From positions 1 to 22,782 of the IMG/VR virus record IMGVR_UViG_3300025141_000822: a stretch of 22,782 nt of DNA; one strand, written 5' to 3'. The notes under the pieces were generated by a model. That model was given only the letters and a program-made list of their open reading frames with translations. It did no database searches and was not told the origin of the DNA. Source of the stretch: a virus. How positions within the stretch are numbered: position 1 is the first letter of the stretch; every line of letters begins with the position of its first letter. Positions 1 through 10,991 of the stretch are shown here, piece by piece. Made by a program: the position numbers and the translations under genes.

Positions 1-3000
1 TGGGCTTGTTTAATTACAGATGAATTATTGGCGGCTGTTACTGCTTTCGCTATTAATCTTAAAAATGTAAATGTTGAGGAGGGTGTAGCATTTGATTGTA
101 GAGATATGTTAGCCGCAGACGGTAGAACTTTTGGCGTTTGGGGTGTATCAGAAGATGCAATAATTGTAAAAGCCCACAATCCAACAAGAAATATCTTACC
201 TTTATCAGATATGTTTGAGGCCACTCTACACAAAGATTGGGGTATACAAGCGGCACAATTAGAATACGGTGAATATAGCACAATATCTAATTCACTCGGT
301 AGTTGGGGTATAGCGGCTTCCGCATCATCTAATGAACCTATAGCAAATACTAATATAGACAAATCAAAAAGAGTAGATGTAGGATATATCCCAAAAACAG
401 TTTTACAAATAAAATCAAAGGGTAGAGGTTATCATGCTAATACACCTACACCTATACTTGTGGATTCTTTAAATGACCCTGTAGACGTAATGAAATGGCG
501 TAAGGGGCTAAAGGGCGAAAACTTTACTTCAATACCCGGCGACCATATATTACCAAAAATTCAAAATATAAATTTAAAATTAAATATGGCGTCACCAACG
601 GACCACGGCCTCCAAAAATTAGTTGTACAAACAGCAAGTTCGCATAACATTTGGCCTCTTTTAATTCCTGCCGGTAATTATTCAGGCGTTTTGACAGATA
701 CTTCGGGCGGAACAAAAGTAAAAACGCCATCATTAGGTGAAAGAAAACTCATTTACTATGGGTCCGAGGCTAAAGCCGTGGCATCTTCTATTGAAGGTAC
801 TACGTCTCATCAAGCAATAAAATGGGAAACTATTACTGCTAACGATGAATGGATAGCATCAATCCCTGCTCTTTCATCAGGGGATATTGTAATTTCAAAT
901 TTTGGGGATGAAAAATATACTCAACAATTTGATGGTATAAGATATTTAGGAAGTGTAGAAAGTGAACCTATAATTTATTTCAAAGGTGGAAAAGATAGTA
1001 TAGACCACGATGTTCCACTATATTTTGGCGGTGGATTTTCGGGTGTGGTTTTAGATATTAATGATGGAACACAAAACGATTATTCAGAATTTTATACTCA
1101 TGAATATTCAACAGGACCTACGGGTTGTACGGGTATTCAACACGCTAACGAAATAAGTACATCTTTTGCTTTATTAGATTGTAATGCAATGTTTGCGTTT
1201 TTCCCCGGTGCATCGTTAGTAAATCAACATAGAGGTTCGTTAAGTAAACCGATGCAAAATAGAGATAGTGTACTTTCAAGTGATTTAGCGGGTGCTACCT
1301 TCCCACCATACGGCGCTCATCCCTACAAAACTAAATACACAAATGGACTACTATTGCAAAAACCAAGTCCGTTAATTCTAAGATTTGCACATCCTACGGC
1401 AAGATATGATGACCATATAACAGGAATAAATAATAAAACCACATACATAATTTTTGGTCCCGGTCAGGCTTGTCCATCTATGGAAGATAGTAGTAACGCT
1501 ACAAATGAGCCTGACCCCGCTTATGTTGTAACTGTCGGAAACTCATGGTCTAAAGTCCCAAGCGGTGTTTTTCTACCTAATGAAATCACAAATGATGCAG
1601 GTGATGATGGGGCCTTTACATCAACATATCAAACAGCAAACCATCGCTTACATTGGAGAACATACCTAAATTGGGAACCACCAATGGGAATACCAAGTAT
1701 AGGAGATGTAGGTGCGGCTGGTCTTAATCAACGACCTGAATCGGGTAGAATGTATGGAGAGCATTTTACAAATCCTCACGGTACAGCCATTAATGCAAAT
1801 TCTTTAGCCGGATATAAAAAAGCGCATCCAATGAGACATTCAGTTTATCCGTGGTATGGTGTATCTATGTCTGCGGATTTATGTTTTCAGATGGATGGAG
1901 GGTTTGCACCCGGTGGTTCATGGTTAGATAATCAGATTACCTTTAATCCACCAAATCCAAATGCAGGTTATAGAATTGCTAAGAATGCATGGAATACCAC
2001 ACACCCTACATCATTTAGAGTATCTGCTGTTTTAGCAAAAAATATTTTACCAAATACAGGTTCAATCTCAACTTCTGATATAGATATGGAATATATTGTA
2101 GTTGATGGTACGAGAGCACAAAACGGTGAAGAGTTAGCCACAATTGTTGGGCAAGCGATAAATGAATTTCCGGGCGCAGGGGCTCTTAAAGCGATGGGCG
2201 GAACCTTTGCACCATCAATGGGTAATGGTATGAGACAAGACCGATACGGATGGTATGAACTTAATTGGGTAGATTATAGTGCGGCAACTATAGTACCGAC
2301 AGTAAATACACCTACACCCACACCACTAAGTACATCATTAGCAAACTCACAAGTTTATATTCAAGGCACACTAGGTGGCTCGGGTACACAAGATGCTTTT
2401 GAACAAATACCACAAAGCGGTTGGTTAAGAACAGATAAAGGAGGAAGAGACCCATTAGGACCGGCAGGAGGAGCCGCAGGAAACCCTGTACCTATGTTTG
2501 CACCCTATCATAGTAGAGAAGTTTACGAAGTAGGTGGTAATTGGGTCGTAAGATTTTGGTTAGCACCAAACCGTATAAGCGGATTTCCTCTCTTAGAAGA
2601 TATTTATACATTCCATGACTTAGGTACAGGTGCAAATTTAACATTCCCTAATGGAACCGCTGAAACAGGTGGAGATAATGTAACAAAAATATACATTTGG
2701 ACTAAAGCGGGTGTCCATCAATATAAGAATGAAAATGTGGCAACACGTAATCACATGGCACAAGTTCATTTTAACGGTTTAATAGATGCAATAGATAGAA
2801 CAAGACCCGTAGGTGCTTATGGTTGGGCAGGAGAAAGATATTCTTATCTTAATACACTTAAAGTTGGGTCAGAAGGTTATGGTGCGGGTCTCGGTGCGTG
2901 GTTCCCTAAACTCGGCTTCTCGCCTTATGGTTCAGGAAATTCTTGTTTAAATATACTCGGTCATTTACCTAATTATGCCCCCACGTTAGGAAGTCCTGAA

Positions 3001-6000
3001 TCTTCGCCAAGAACAGACGGTGATTTAGGTAATGATACTAATATTGGAACATTGTATAATTGGAATATAAATCACGCATACGCCGCCTACTTATCTACGG
3101 TTTATCCTGCTTCTCCCGCAGGATATAAATTTAAGCAACAACATGATTCTGATTATTATAACTTAATGCCTACTAAAGATTCTACTTTAGATATATTATC
3201 AAATCTACACCATCCACAAGGAATCTTTAGTCGTGGATATGTTGTTGTATCTTATGAAAGTGAACTTTCACTTGTAGGAAAAACAGATAGAGATGGAATT
3301 ACGGCTACGGGGGATTGGTTATCTCTTGTAGGAAAAACAGACGCAGGGGTAGCCGCATCTACGGCTATTCAGTTCGCAGGAACAACACGTTGGGATGAAC
3401 GTATACATGATTCAAATCGTTTTACTGCTCCTGCACACGCAGGACCTAATGTTGAAGCATTAATAGCAACAGGAACTACATTACCCACAATAGGAGATTT
3501 TAATGACCCGCAAGCCTCCTTTGGCTCAACATATGTTTTACACTCAACAATTACTGATGATGTGAATCTACATAACGCCGAACCATGTTTTGCAAAAACA
3601 GGTGATTTATTCTTTGATTTAGATAAAAGTGTCGGCTCATTTTTCCTTGAGCAAGATACTGATGTTCAAAGAAATATTGCTGTGGATTCAGGGTCAGCAA
3701 CTGCTCTTGGAAATAGATACGGTACGGGAGCAGACGCAAACACCTATTGGGTTGGCGATGTTAATGGTTATGATACTCATCGCTATTCACCCGCCAAGAA
3801 TTTCTCTATTGAACATATAGTTTGGAAGAGAATGGACGGCGGAAATCTAAGTATGCCCGCTATAAACGCAAGAGGTCTTGGTGCTGTACCGTGGGTTACA
3901 AGAGTAAATGGTGTTAATTCATACGTTTCAGGAGAAAAGTTACTCGGAAACTGTAGGTTTAGTTTTGAGACAACAAATTCCGCTATGTACCCTATAATTC
4001 AATCACAAGAACTTTCACATCCACAAATAGCCGCAAGGCATCCTGACGAATTAAAAAATATTCTTGCTATACCAAACGAAGAAGAACAATTTTTAGATAT
4101 AATGGTTGAAGATGATACAGGACAAATACATACCATAAACGGTGGTTCGCCGTTTGGAACCGTTATTAGGGCTTTCAGAACTCTAAGTAATCGGACATCA
4201 GAAGGTCTTGCTCCTTCAATAACAAATAGTAATATTGAGCCTAATTTAAAAATTAGATTACCTGACCCTGATTCAATACCCGGAAATATATTAGTTAGAA
4301 GTGGATTTGATAGAATACAGGCTTATCAAACCGAAACAATGGGTAGTGGGGGTATGTTAGGTCCCGGTGTTAATAGTGCAAATCTAAAACATTTATTTGA
4401 TAATTCTATCTCTAATCCAAGAATTGGACCAACGTTTGATAATCATAATTGGGAACACATAAGTCAGAAATCTTCAGGTGTGGCTTTTCCCGACAGTTCA
4501 AAAGAAAATTGGGATGAAACAACCGGCAATAATCCATTACAAACTTCTTATGAACTTCACGATAGAACATTATTTTTCCATATTACAAAGTCAGGACACA
4601 CTCATACTCATAAATATCCTGTATCATACTCACACGCAAACGGTGTAGTAAATAATGATTTAACGGGTGTAAGTTATGTTGGAACTACTCTTACTGTTAA
4701 TGCCGCTGTAAATACATCTGTTTTCACAACAGGATTTGGTGAGCAAGAGAAGGCTACGCTCGCAGGAGACCCTGCGGGACGAAGATTTTTGAGATTGTAT
4801 GACCCTACAACTGATAGAGGTGGGGTAGCATCATACACGGCAATTGCAGGTTCAACATTTACGGGTTGTGTGGGTGATGCAGAATTTGATGAATTAGTTT
4901 CAGGTTCTATAACTTCTCTAAAAGTTGTACCCTCATACTATATTCCTGCGGGTAGTACAAGATTCTACGCAAGCAGAAGATTAAGAGACCACGCAGAAGT
5001 AAGCGGAGCAAGCCCTGATATGGCACAAGTGAATTATTTTAATGGTGTATCGGCGTCAGACCCTGCCTATACTGTTTATAGTAAACCTGTTTTAACACCG
5101 TTACCAATTCCAAGAATGGGTCATCATTTCATTACCCCAACTATGGCTATGCTTCCCGGTCATTGGGCTCATCCCGCATATCAGGGATTATATGATTTAC
5201 ATTACGCTTGTCGTTCCTCAACGGTTCCAAATAAAGAAAGTAATTTATTAAGTTTAGAATCAAAAATAGACCATAAAGCCGCTATACCTGCCTCAACCAC
5301 ACAACAGTTTAACACTTTATCTCCACCTGTAACCTTCGGTGCTTTAACAGCGACACCTTCGGGACCTAGTGATGTTCACGGCGGGGCGTTTACTTTAATG
5401 TTTGAATCTAAAATAAGAGCAGACGGTTACGGAATACTTGCATCAAAAGGTCAAGCGGGTGTTATAAATTCAAAAGGAGGACATAGTATTGTATTAGAAG
5501 GAGCGGCTAATTATACATTAAATAATCACTTCCCCGACCCATCAGAAGTCGGAGCATACCAAATTGTTATACAACCGAATATACATTCATCGCAGTTCTT
5601 AGGTTTTCACGCTAACGGAGCCGCAACTGCATTACCCGATGGCTCCGTGAAAGAATTAACATCGCAACAAGTTGCCCTCGTTATAGGTATAAAGACTAAT
5701 TATAATATTAAAGGCGGATTAACACTTGTACTTGCAGAAGCAGTAATGGCAGATACAAGAGGATGTGAAGTTTTCATTAATGAAGTAATGTTAGACCATG
5801 ACCCTGATTTTGGTTCTCAATTCACTAATATTCCTCCCTTACTTCTCTTCAATCCATTGGGATTACAGGGGACTGAATCTCCATCTTTTACAAGAAAATC
5901 GTTCCCATATCATCCGGGAATGTTTAATCATTCAACACCTGAATTTACAATAAATATCCCGTGGTGGAGCATATTACACACAACAGCACCTGATGATACA

Positions 6001-9000
6001 ATATCAGCGGGCTATAGATATATTACGCAGTTAAGATATGATAATTATTATGAATTTTTAAGAGCAAGTAATGGCTCTATATCATGTCAAATAACACTCG
6101 GTGGTTATCCAAGTATTTATCCTGATATTTATTCAACTATTTTAGAAAATGTAAGTTTAAACCCAAGATGTGCTGTTATGGCTATAGATAAAGCAGGAAC
6201 AGCGGGATGGAACCCAACGGCAGGAACGCATAAACCACGCTCGGCAGTAAAAGTAGATAACGCAACAGGATTTTTAGAGAAACCATATTATAATCAAAAA
6301 CTTGAATACACGGATGTAGGTGGAATAAGAAGAGTTACTAATTATGAAACAAGAACAGGAATATCACATGGTGACTTAAACGAACCTACAGTATTTTTAG
6401 TAGGAGATGTAGTTGGTGGAACAAATATTTGGTGGGATAATTTAACTGTAGGTTCTATACTAAGATTAACAAAAGGATATGATAATCTTGCATCAGGTGA
6501 GATTCTAAAGGATTCTAAAAATAGTATTATTACAAGAACTCTTCCGCAAACACTACAAGGTAGTAGAGATACAAACAGTTTACATTTAGCAGATGCTTAT
6601 CTATGTCTTTGGCATCCTAATCTTGGTAGACCCCATACTTTCTATAGCGATGTAGGGAGAACATGGTTAAGCCCAACATCTGATAGAGCAATAGCCGCAA
6701 AATCGTATAACTCTATGCCTGAACATTTTGAGACTATTCATTATCACGATGCTCATTATCAAGCAAGCATGGGGCCTTTTGGTTTTCAAATGAAGAGTCC
6801 AAAGCCTCCAATAGATACTGACCGTACAACCGTTAGTATGTCAATTGTAGTAGGTTCAGGTGGCTCAAATCAAAGCGTAAGAGTAGTTACAACAGGTTCA
6901 GGTTCTATGGGTCAATTTACACAAGGAAAATATATTTCCGCAGAAGGTAAGGCTCTTGGTATAGTGGTATCAGTCACAGGAAGCACCATCATACTTGCAG
7001 GTATGAGAGATTATTCTGTAGCCGCAGGAAAGAAAATTTACATTGATGGTGACGGAAGTGTAGAAACCGCACATAACATTGACAGTATGCTAAATTACTC
7101 TCATCAAGGAGGTAAATATGGTGCAAGCACAGGTACTAAAGTAATGTATAACAAGTTTTGGCCTTGCGGGAGTAGAGGCGGTCCTCTTGTTAGTAGACTT
7201 GATGGGTATGCAGAAGTCTCAACATCTTGGAGTAATCCAAGACAACATGATTTCGGAGGACCTGTATGGAAAGATGTTGATGATGATGGTTCTTATGTAG
7301 CCGCAAATGGTTTGGGTAGAGATGACTATGATGATTTATCAGGTCAAACACGCCCACGCCCATTCGGTTATCGTTTCGGTATAAGACAACCATACAATCG
7401 CCCACAATGGGGGCTACATGGAGCAAGAGGTTATATTGAAATTGAGCAAGCGAAGGGAGTATCTATCTTTGCATTATCGGCGGCAGGAACGGGTTATTCG
7501 GTAGCAACAAACGTTGCAACATCGGCGTCAGCATCAGGTACGGGTTGTACTGTGAACATAGATACAGTCGGTGGTGGTGGCGCAATTACTGCTGTTTCTA
7601 TACACACACCCGGAATTAACTATGTAGCGGGAGAAGTTGTAACTGTTTCAGGCGGCGGCGGAAACGCAACTTTAGTAGTAGCAACTAAAACTCTTGAAAA
7701 TGTTTCAGGATATTATCATGGAGCATTGGTTCAGCATGAAACTCAAACTTGGACTTACAAGGGTGCAGGGACGGGAGCAGGTGATATAAACAAAACATAC
7801 CCCTCAACTTATGTAGGAATTTTAGAAAGACAAACAAACTTTAGTGGAATGCTTGGACCCGATAAATCTGAATGGCAAGTTAGATATAACGAAGGAAGGA
7901 GAATGACCCGACCTTATGGTTGCCCTGTACGCACACTTCGTAACAAAGCAACAGTAGCAAGAGATTGGTGGGGCGATGGAGAAAATAAGGAACTCTCTAC
8001 AATAGACCAAATAGCGGGATATTATATTGTGGATTGGTGGGGTAATACAAGAGGCGAAGATGTAAGAAGATACCCTGTAAGAAGCATGGGTATCAGGCCC
8101 GCATGGGACGCAGGTAATGCGTATGAGTATGACCGAGCAAATAACAGAACACCGTGGGATAGATTACTAAATAACGGTAAACCTATTTTTAACATTCTAA
8201 ATGTCGTAGCGGCTGGTGGAACTACAGTCTCTTTAACATCGGGTTATACTTTACCAAGATTTGCAGGTAATCTAAATAACGATAATAATAATACCACGAA
8301 TAAATTAGTTGATGTTTTTGCCCCTACAAATTCTATGAGAGTAGGAGATATGGGTAACGGGCGTGGTGTAAGATACCCGACACAATTTAATGAAGATATA
8401 CTCACATCATTAGACGAACCTACTCACACTACAGGTCTTGTACTATCAGGTAATACAGCCGAGCCGCCTATTGGTAATGGTTTCATAAGAGCGAGAAATG
8501 ATACTTTACAAAATGATGAAATCCCGAGAGGTATTAGTAATAGATTAGGGATTGCAGAAGATGGTTTATTAAAACCCGAAGCGGTTGTGAGTGATAAAAC
8601 AGAAGTTATTACAGGTGATTCACCTCATAAAGACGCTATCAGTAGAAGTAGTCCAAGAATTGGTTTAGATGCAGATAATTTAGAAGATATTGATGCTAAT
8701 GTTATTGCTATAAATACAGAAGCACATAGTCTACACACCGACAGAAATGTAGGACAAAGAGTAGTTCTACACGGTGGTATGATTGGTGGAAGTTCTACAC
8801 TTATTGATTATGATTTGACGGCTATAAATTTCGCAAGTCAACCGAGAGGTGGTGTAATGCGCTTTAGTCACACTAATCCATTTTCAGTATTAGGAGGAAC
8901 TTATATTCTTGAGTCACGAAATTATTTAGGCTTCTTCAATGACGAAGATTGGGGAGGTGGTTCTGTTTCAAGTAATCCTTATACTACCGCAGTATTCGTT

Positions 9001-9573
9001 AGTTCGTCTCAAACTAATTATAGTGATAAATCTGTAAAATTCCTTATCAGACCTGTAAGAATGTTAGATAACAAACACGTAGAAATTTTCAGAACAAATA
9101 ATGATTTACATTCCTCAAGCCCACAGTTTGGTTCAGACGCCTTTTCAACAACAAGCGGTGGAAAATATGGTATATTCTCCTATGATATGCCTAATGGAAG
9201 AGCAAGCGGTGGAACATATATGAGAGCCACAAACCCTGATACAAATCCACCTTACGCCCCTGTGTATTACATAGACCACGCTGTTAGTGTCACAACACCA
9301 CAAAGTCAAGGACCTAAAATTCTCGGAACAGAAGTAACAGGATATGATAAAACAACTTTGGGCTCTACTGTAAGTAGATTAGTAATATCTGAAAATACTC
9401 TTCAACATTATCGTTCTGACGCATCACGCCGCCGAACACCTATAGAAAGCGATGATGTAGAGAAGAGATTAGATTTCAATATTGAGCCAAGATTCAGTCA
9501 ATCTCTCCATCCTAAAGGAGATAAAGGTGATGTATCGTTTAACGCATCAGACCATAGTGGGGATGGCACATGA
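1..9573 (+). CDS. Giant virion/tail fibre-like protein, 5' partial (at least 3190 aa)
   Basis: The reading frame is open from the first base of the window, with in-frame residues before the first possible TTG start at 28, so the true N-terminus lies upstream. I recognise no single family. The composition (Gly, Ser, Thr, Asn, Tyr and Trp rich, few Lys and Cys, no long hydrophobic segments) fits an extended beta-rich structural protein. Visible pieces are: a TPTPTP linker near nt 2310-2330; a short internal repeat, LSLVGKTD, twice near nt 3265-3345; a segment near nt 5380-5800 that may be a LamG/concanavalin-like beta-sandwich (tentative); and a glycine-rich stretch at about nt 7470-7690 resembling repeats common in phage fibres and adhesins. 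It overlaps the next gene by ATGA, so it heads or continues a tail operon. It is most likely a fibre, tape-adjacent or adsorption protein; the exact role is not shown. Confidence 0.85.
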   Translation, partial: WACLITDELLAAVTAFAINLKNVNVEEGVAFDCRDMLAADGRTFGVWGVSEDAIIVKAHNPTRNILPLSDMFEATLHKDWGIQAAQLEYGEYSTISNSLGSWGIAASASSNEPIANTNIDKSKRVDVGYIPKTVLQIKSKGRGYHANTPTPILVDSLNDPVDVMKWRKGLKGENFTSIPGDHILPKIQNINLKLNMASPTDHGLQKLVVQTASSHNIWPLLIPAGNYSGVLTDTSGGTKVKTPSLGERKLIYYGSEAKAVASSIEGTTSHQAIKWETITANDEWIASIPALSSGDIVISNFGDEKYTQQFDGIRYLGSVESEPIIYFKGGKDSIDHDVPLYFGGGFSGVVLDINDGTQNDYSEFYTHEYSTGPTGCTGIQHANEISTSFALLDCNAMFAFFPGASLVNQHRGSLSKPMQNRDSVLSSDLAGATFPPYGAHPYKTKYTNGLLLQKPSPLILRFAHPTARYDDHITGINNKTTYIIFGPGQACPSMEDSSNATNEPDPAYVVTVGNSWSKVPSGVFLPNEITNDAGDDGAFTSTYQTANHRLHWRTYLNWEPPMGIPSIGDVGAAGLNQRPESGRMYGEHFTNPHGTAINANSLAGYKKAHPMRHSVYPWYGVSMSADLCFQMDGGFAPGGSWLDNQITFNPPNPNAGYRIAKNAWNTTHPTSFRVSAVLAKNILPNTGSISTSDIDMEYIVVDGTRAQNGEELATIVGQAINEFPGAGALKAMGGTFAPSMGNGMRQDRYGWYELNWVDYSAATIVPTVNTPTPTPLSTSLANSQVYIQGTLGGSGTQDAFEQIPQSGWLRTDKGGRDPLGPAGGAAGNPVPMFAPYHSREVYEVGGNWVVRFWLAPNRISGFPLLEDIYTFHDLGTGANLTFPNGTAETGGDNVTKIYIWTKAGVHQYKNENVATRNHMAQVHFNGLIDAIDRTRPVGAYGWAGERYSYLNTLKVGSEGYGAGLGAWFPKLGFSPYGSGNSCLNILGHLPNYAPTLGSPESSPRTDGDLGNDTNIGTLYNWNINHAYAAYLSTVYPASPAGYKFKQQHDSDYYNLMPTKDSTLDILSNLHHPQGIFSRGYVVVSYESELSLVGKTDRDGITATGDWLSLVGKTDAGVAASTAIQFAGTTRWDERIHDSNRFTAPAHAGPNVEALIATGTTLPTIGDFNDPQASFGSTYVLHSTITDDVNLHNAEPCFAKTGDLFFDLDKSVGSFFLEQDTDVQRNIAVDSGSATALGNRYGTGADANTYWVGDVNGYDTHRYSPAKNFSIEHIVWKRMDGGNLSMPAINARGLGAVPWVTRVNGVNSYVSGEKLLGNCRFSFETTNSAMYPIIQSQELSHPQIAARHPDELKNILAIPNEEEQFLDIMVEDDTGQIHTINGGSPFGTVIRAFRTLSNRTSEGLAPSITNSNIEPNLKIRLPDPDSIPGNILVRSGFDRIQAYQTETMGSGGMLGPGVNSANLKHLFDNSISNPRIGPTFDNHNWEHISQKSSGVAFPDSSKENWDETTGNNPLQTSYELHDRTLFFHITKSGHTHTHKYPVSYSHANGVVNNDLTGVSYVGTTLTVNAAVNTSVFTTGFGEQEKATLAGDPAGRRFLRLYDPTTDRGGVASYTAIAGSTFTGCVGDAEFDELVSGSITSLKVVPSYYIPAGSTRFYASRRLRDHAEVSGASPDMAQVNYFNGVSASDPAYTVYSKPVLTPLPIPRMGHHFITPTMAMLPGHWAHPAYQGLYDLHYACRSSTVPNKESNLLSLESKIDHKAAIPASTTQQFNTLSPPVTFGALTATPSGPSDVHGGAFTLMFESKIRADGYGILASKGQAGVINSKGGHSIVLEGAANYTLNNHFPDPSEVGAYQIVIQPNIHSSQFLGFHANGAATALPDGSVKELTSQQVALVIGIKTNYNIKGGLTLVLAEAVMADTRGCEVFINEVMLDHDPDFGSQFTNIPPLLLFNPLGLQGTESPSFTRKSFPYHPGMFNHSTPEFTINIPWWSILHTTAPDDTISAGYRYITQLRYDNYYEFLRASNGSISCQITLGGYPSIYPDIYSTILENVSLNPRCAVMAIDKAGTAGWNPTAGTHKPRSAVKVDNATGFLEKPYYNQKLEYTDVGGIRRVTNYETRTGISHGDLNEPTVFLVGDVVGGTNIWWDNLTVGSILRLTKGYDNLASGEILKDSKNSIITRTLPQTLQGSRDTNSLHLADAYLCLWHPNLGRPHTFYSDVGRTWLSPTSDRAIAAKSYNSMPEHFETIHYHDAHYQASMGPFGFQMKSPKPPIDTDRTTVSMSIVVGSGGSNQSVRVVTTGSGSMGQFTQGKYISAEGKALGIVVSVTGSTIILAGMRDYSVAAGKKIYIDGDGSVETAHNIDSMLNYSHQGGKYGASTGTKVMYNKFWPCGSRGGPLVSRLDGYAEVSTSWSNPRQHDFGGPVWKDVDDDGSYVAANGLGRDDYDDLSGQTRPRPFGYRFGIRQPYNRPQWGLHGARGYIEIEQAKGVSIFALSAAGTGYSVATNVATSASASGTGCTVNIDTVGGGGAITAVSIHTPGINYVAGEVVTVSGGGGNATLVVATKTLENVSGYYHGALVQHETQTWTYKGAGTGAGDINKTYPSTYVGILERQTNFSGMLGPDKSEWQVRYNEGRRMTRPYGCPVRTLRNKATVARDWWGDGENKELSTIDQIAGYYIVDWWGNTRGEDVRRYPVRSMGIRPAWDAGNAYEYDRANNRTPWDRLLNNGKPIFNILNVVAAGGTTVSLTSGYTLPRFAGNLNNDNNNTTNKLVDVFAPTNSMRVGDMGNGRGVRYPTQFNEDILTSLDEPTHTTGLVLSGNTAEPPIGNGFIRARNDTLQNDEIPRGISNRLGIAEDGLLKPEAVVSDKTEVITGDSPHKDAISRSSPRIGLDADNLEDIDANVIAINTEAHSLHTDRNVGQRVVLHGGMIGGSSTLIDYDLTAINFASQPRGGVMRFSHTNPFSVLGGTYILESRNYLGFFNDEDWGGGSVSSNPYTTAVFVSSSQTNYSDKSVKFLIRPVRMLDNKHVEIFRTNNDLHSSSPQFGSDAFSTTSGGKYGIFSYDMPNGRASGGTYMRATNPDTNPPYAPVYYIDHAVSVTTPQSQGPKILGTEVTGYDKTTLGSTVSRLVISENTLQHYRSDASRRRTPIESDDVEKRLDFNIEPRFSQSLHPKGDKGDVSFNASDHSGDGT

Positions 9574-10991
9574 CCCTGATAAGTAATTCAGCAACAGGTC
9601 GGTTTAGCACCGATGTTGTAGAGGTTATGGACCACATAAGAAAACCCGTGTTTGTTGATAATGCTATACATCACGCCAAAACAAAACAAAGAATTGATGA
9701 TAAAATTGAGATTGAGATTGAGAAAAATAATAGTATAAACTTCCAAGTTACAAACGAAAGAAACTATTTGTTAGTGGAAGGACAATCAGCAGTTCAAATA
9801 TCACACCACTCAACACCCGGGCATTCCTTCACAGGCAATCCATTTTTTGGTGACAACGTAGTTTCAAGCACCAATATTCCCATGATGCTTTATAGCCAAT
9901 ACAAACCGGCGAATCGCTTAACACCATCAACAGTAGAGAGTGCAAACGTTGGTATCAATATGAACTTGAGAAATATGAAAACACGCTCTCTATCAGATAT
10001 TGGTTTTGAGGGGTCAACTGTAAAATTGGGTCAATCTATAGACGTTGGATTTAGAACAAGCGACCTTGCGCTTCGGATGGGAGACTCTATAGCAAATTCT
10101 CTAACATCTGTAAACATTGGATTACCGAGGAAATCTTCAAGCACTAACGCAGGGAGAAGAATGCACAGCCAACGATTCTTAGCACAGGATTTTTACGGTC
10201 TAAATCTTTCAACTGCGTTAAAATATGTTTCAAGACATGATAATAGAATGGTGGTCTTAGATAGGTTTGGTAACTTACTCTACATACCATATCGGTTTAG
10301 TGAGACTAATAGGAAAATTGATTCAAGATTTAGAATAGGCTCTAAGATAAAAGACCCAATAGATAACACGGTGAATCGTGTGGCTGTTCAAGGTAAAGCA
10401 ACGAGTCTGAATGAGAATGCTTACGCAAAAATAGATGATGGGGAGAAACAAAGTGGCGAACATGGAGAGATTTTAGAAACACTAACACCTATAATTGATA
10501 TGACCGTAACTAATACAAGAAGCGCAAGAAGAGTTGCACGACAAATTTTGAAAGCGAACTCGCTAATAAAAGGGAGCATCAGCACAACAGGGCATTTTCT
10601 TGTATCTGATTTAAGACCCGGAATGACGATAATGTATGATAATCAACTACGAATAATTACAGAAGCAAGACATTATTTAGACAGAAAAACAAGCGATTTG
10701 GTATTGTTGAATATAGATACAGGGTTAGAGGGTATATTAAGCGGCATGACTGAAGGTACGATAGCATTAGCCTTTGATGAAAATCCAAATGGAGACGTTC
10801 AAATTGTAAGTGAAGATTTAGGTTTCTTCGGAAAAGTTGAATTGAAACTAACAAAGAGTGTCGTATTAAGAGGCGTAGGAGATACCCGAATGTTAATTGG
10901 TGGAACCAAAGGAACAAAAAAGAGAGGGACTGTGGGGAAGAATGCGGGGCTACCTATCGGAAGTAACAAATCTAAATGGAGAGTGAATTAA
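9570..10991 (+). CDS. Probable baseplate hub-like tail protein (473 aa)
   Basis: The start ATG overlaps the stop of the giant gene (ATGA), which implies coupled translation. The second half has the pattern of the baseplate-hub family (gpD/gp27-like, the ring that carries the tail tip). A strand-rich block at about residues 225-275 contains VVLDRFGNLLYIPY and RVAVQGKA. Then comes a helix with repeated Arg/Ala (about 314-332, ending ARRVARQILKAN), then GSISTTGHFLVSDLRPGMTI, where a PG turn precedes a binding-type strand, then RIITEARHYLDRKTSDLVLLNI (about 361-382), a typical 'return' strand pair. The last 40 residues are Gly/Lys rich and probably flexible. The family call rests on pattern memory and was not tested by a profile search. 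Its position between a giant fibre-like gene and small tail genes supports a tail role. Confidence 0.6.
   Translation: MTLISNSATGRFSTDVVEVMDHIRKPVFVDNAIHHAKTKQRIDDKIEIEIEKNNSINFQVTNERNYLLVEGQSAVQISHHSTPGHSFTGNPFFGDNVVSSTNIPMMLYSQYKPANRLTPSTVESANVGINMNLRNMKTRSLSDIGFEGSTVKLGQSIDVGFRTSDLALRMGDSIANSLTSVNIGLPRKSSSTNAGRRMHSQRFLAQDFYGLNLSTALKYVSRHDNRMVVLDRFGNLLYIPYRFSETNRKIDSRFRIGSKIKDPIDNTVNRVAVQGKATSLNENAYAKIDDGEKQSGEHGEILETLTPIIDMTVTNTRSARRVARQILKANSLIKGSISTTGHFLVSDLRPGMTIMYDNQLRIITEARHYLDRKTSDLVLLNIDTGLEGILSGMTEGTIALAFDENPNGDVQIVSEDLGFFGKVELKLTKSVVLRGVGDTRMLIGGTKGTKKRGTVGKNAGLPIGSNKSKWRVN

Noticed and set aside
3551-3820. Small frames on both strands inside the giant gene
   Set aside because: They overlap a continuous long frame and have no signals of their own.
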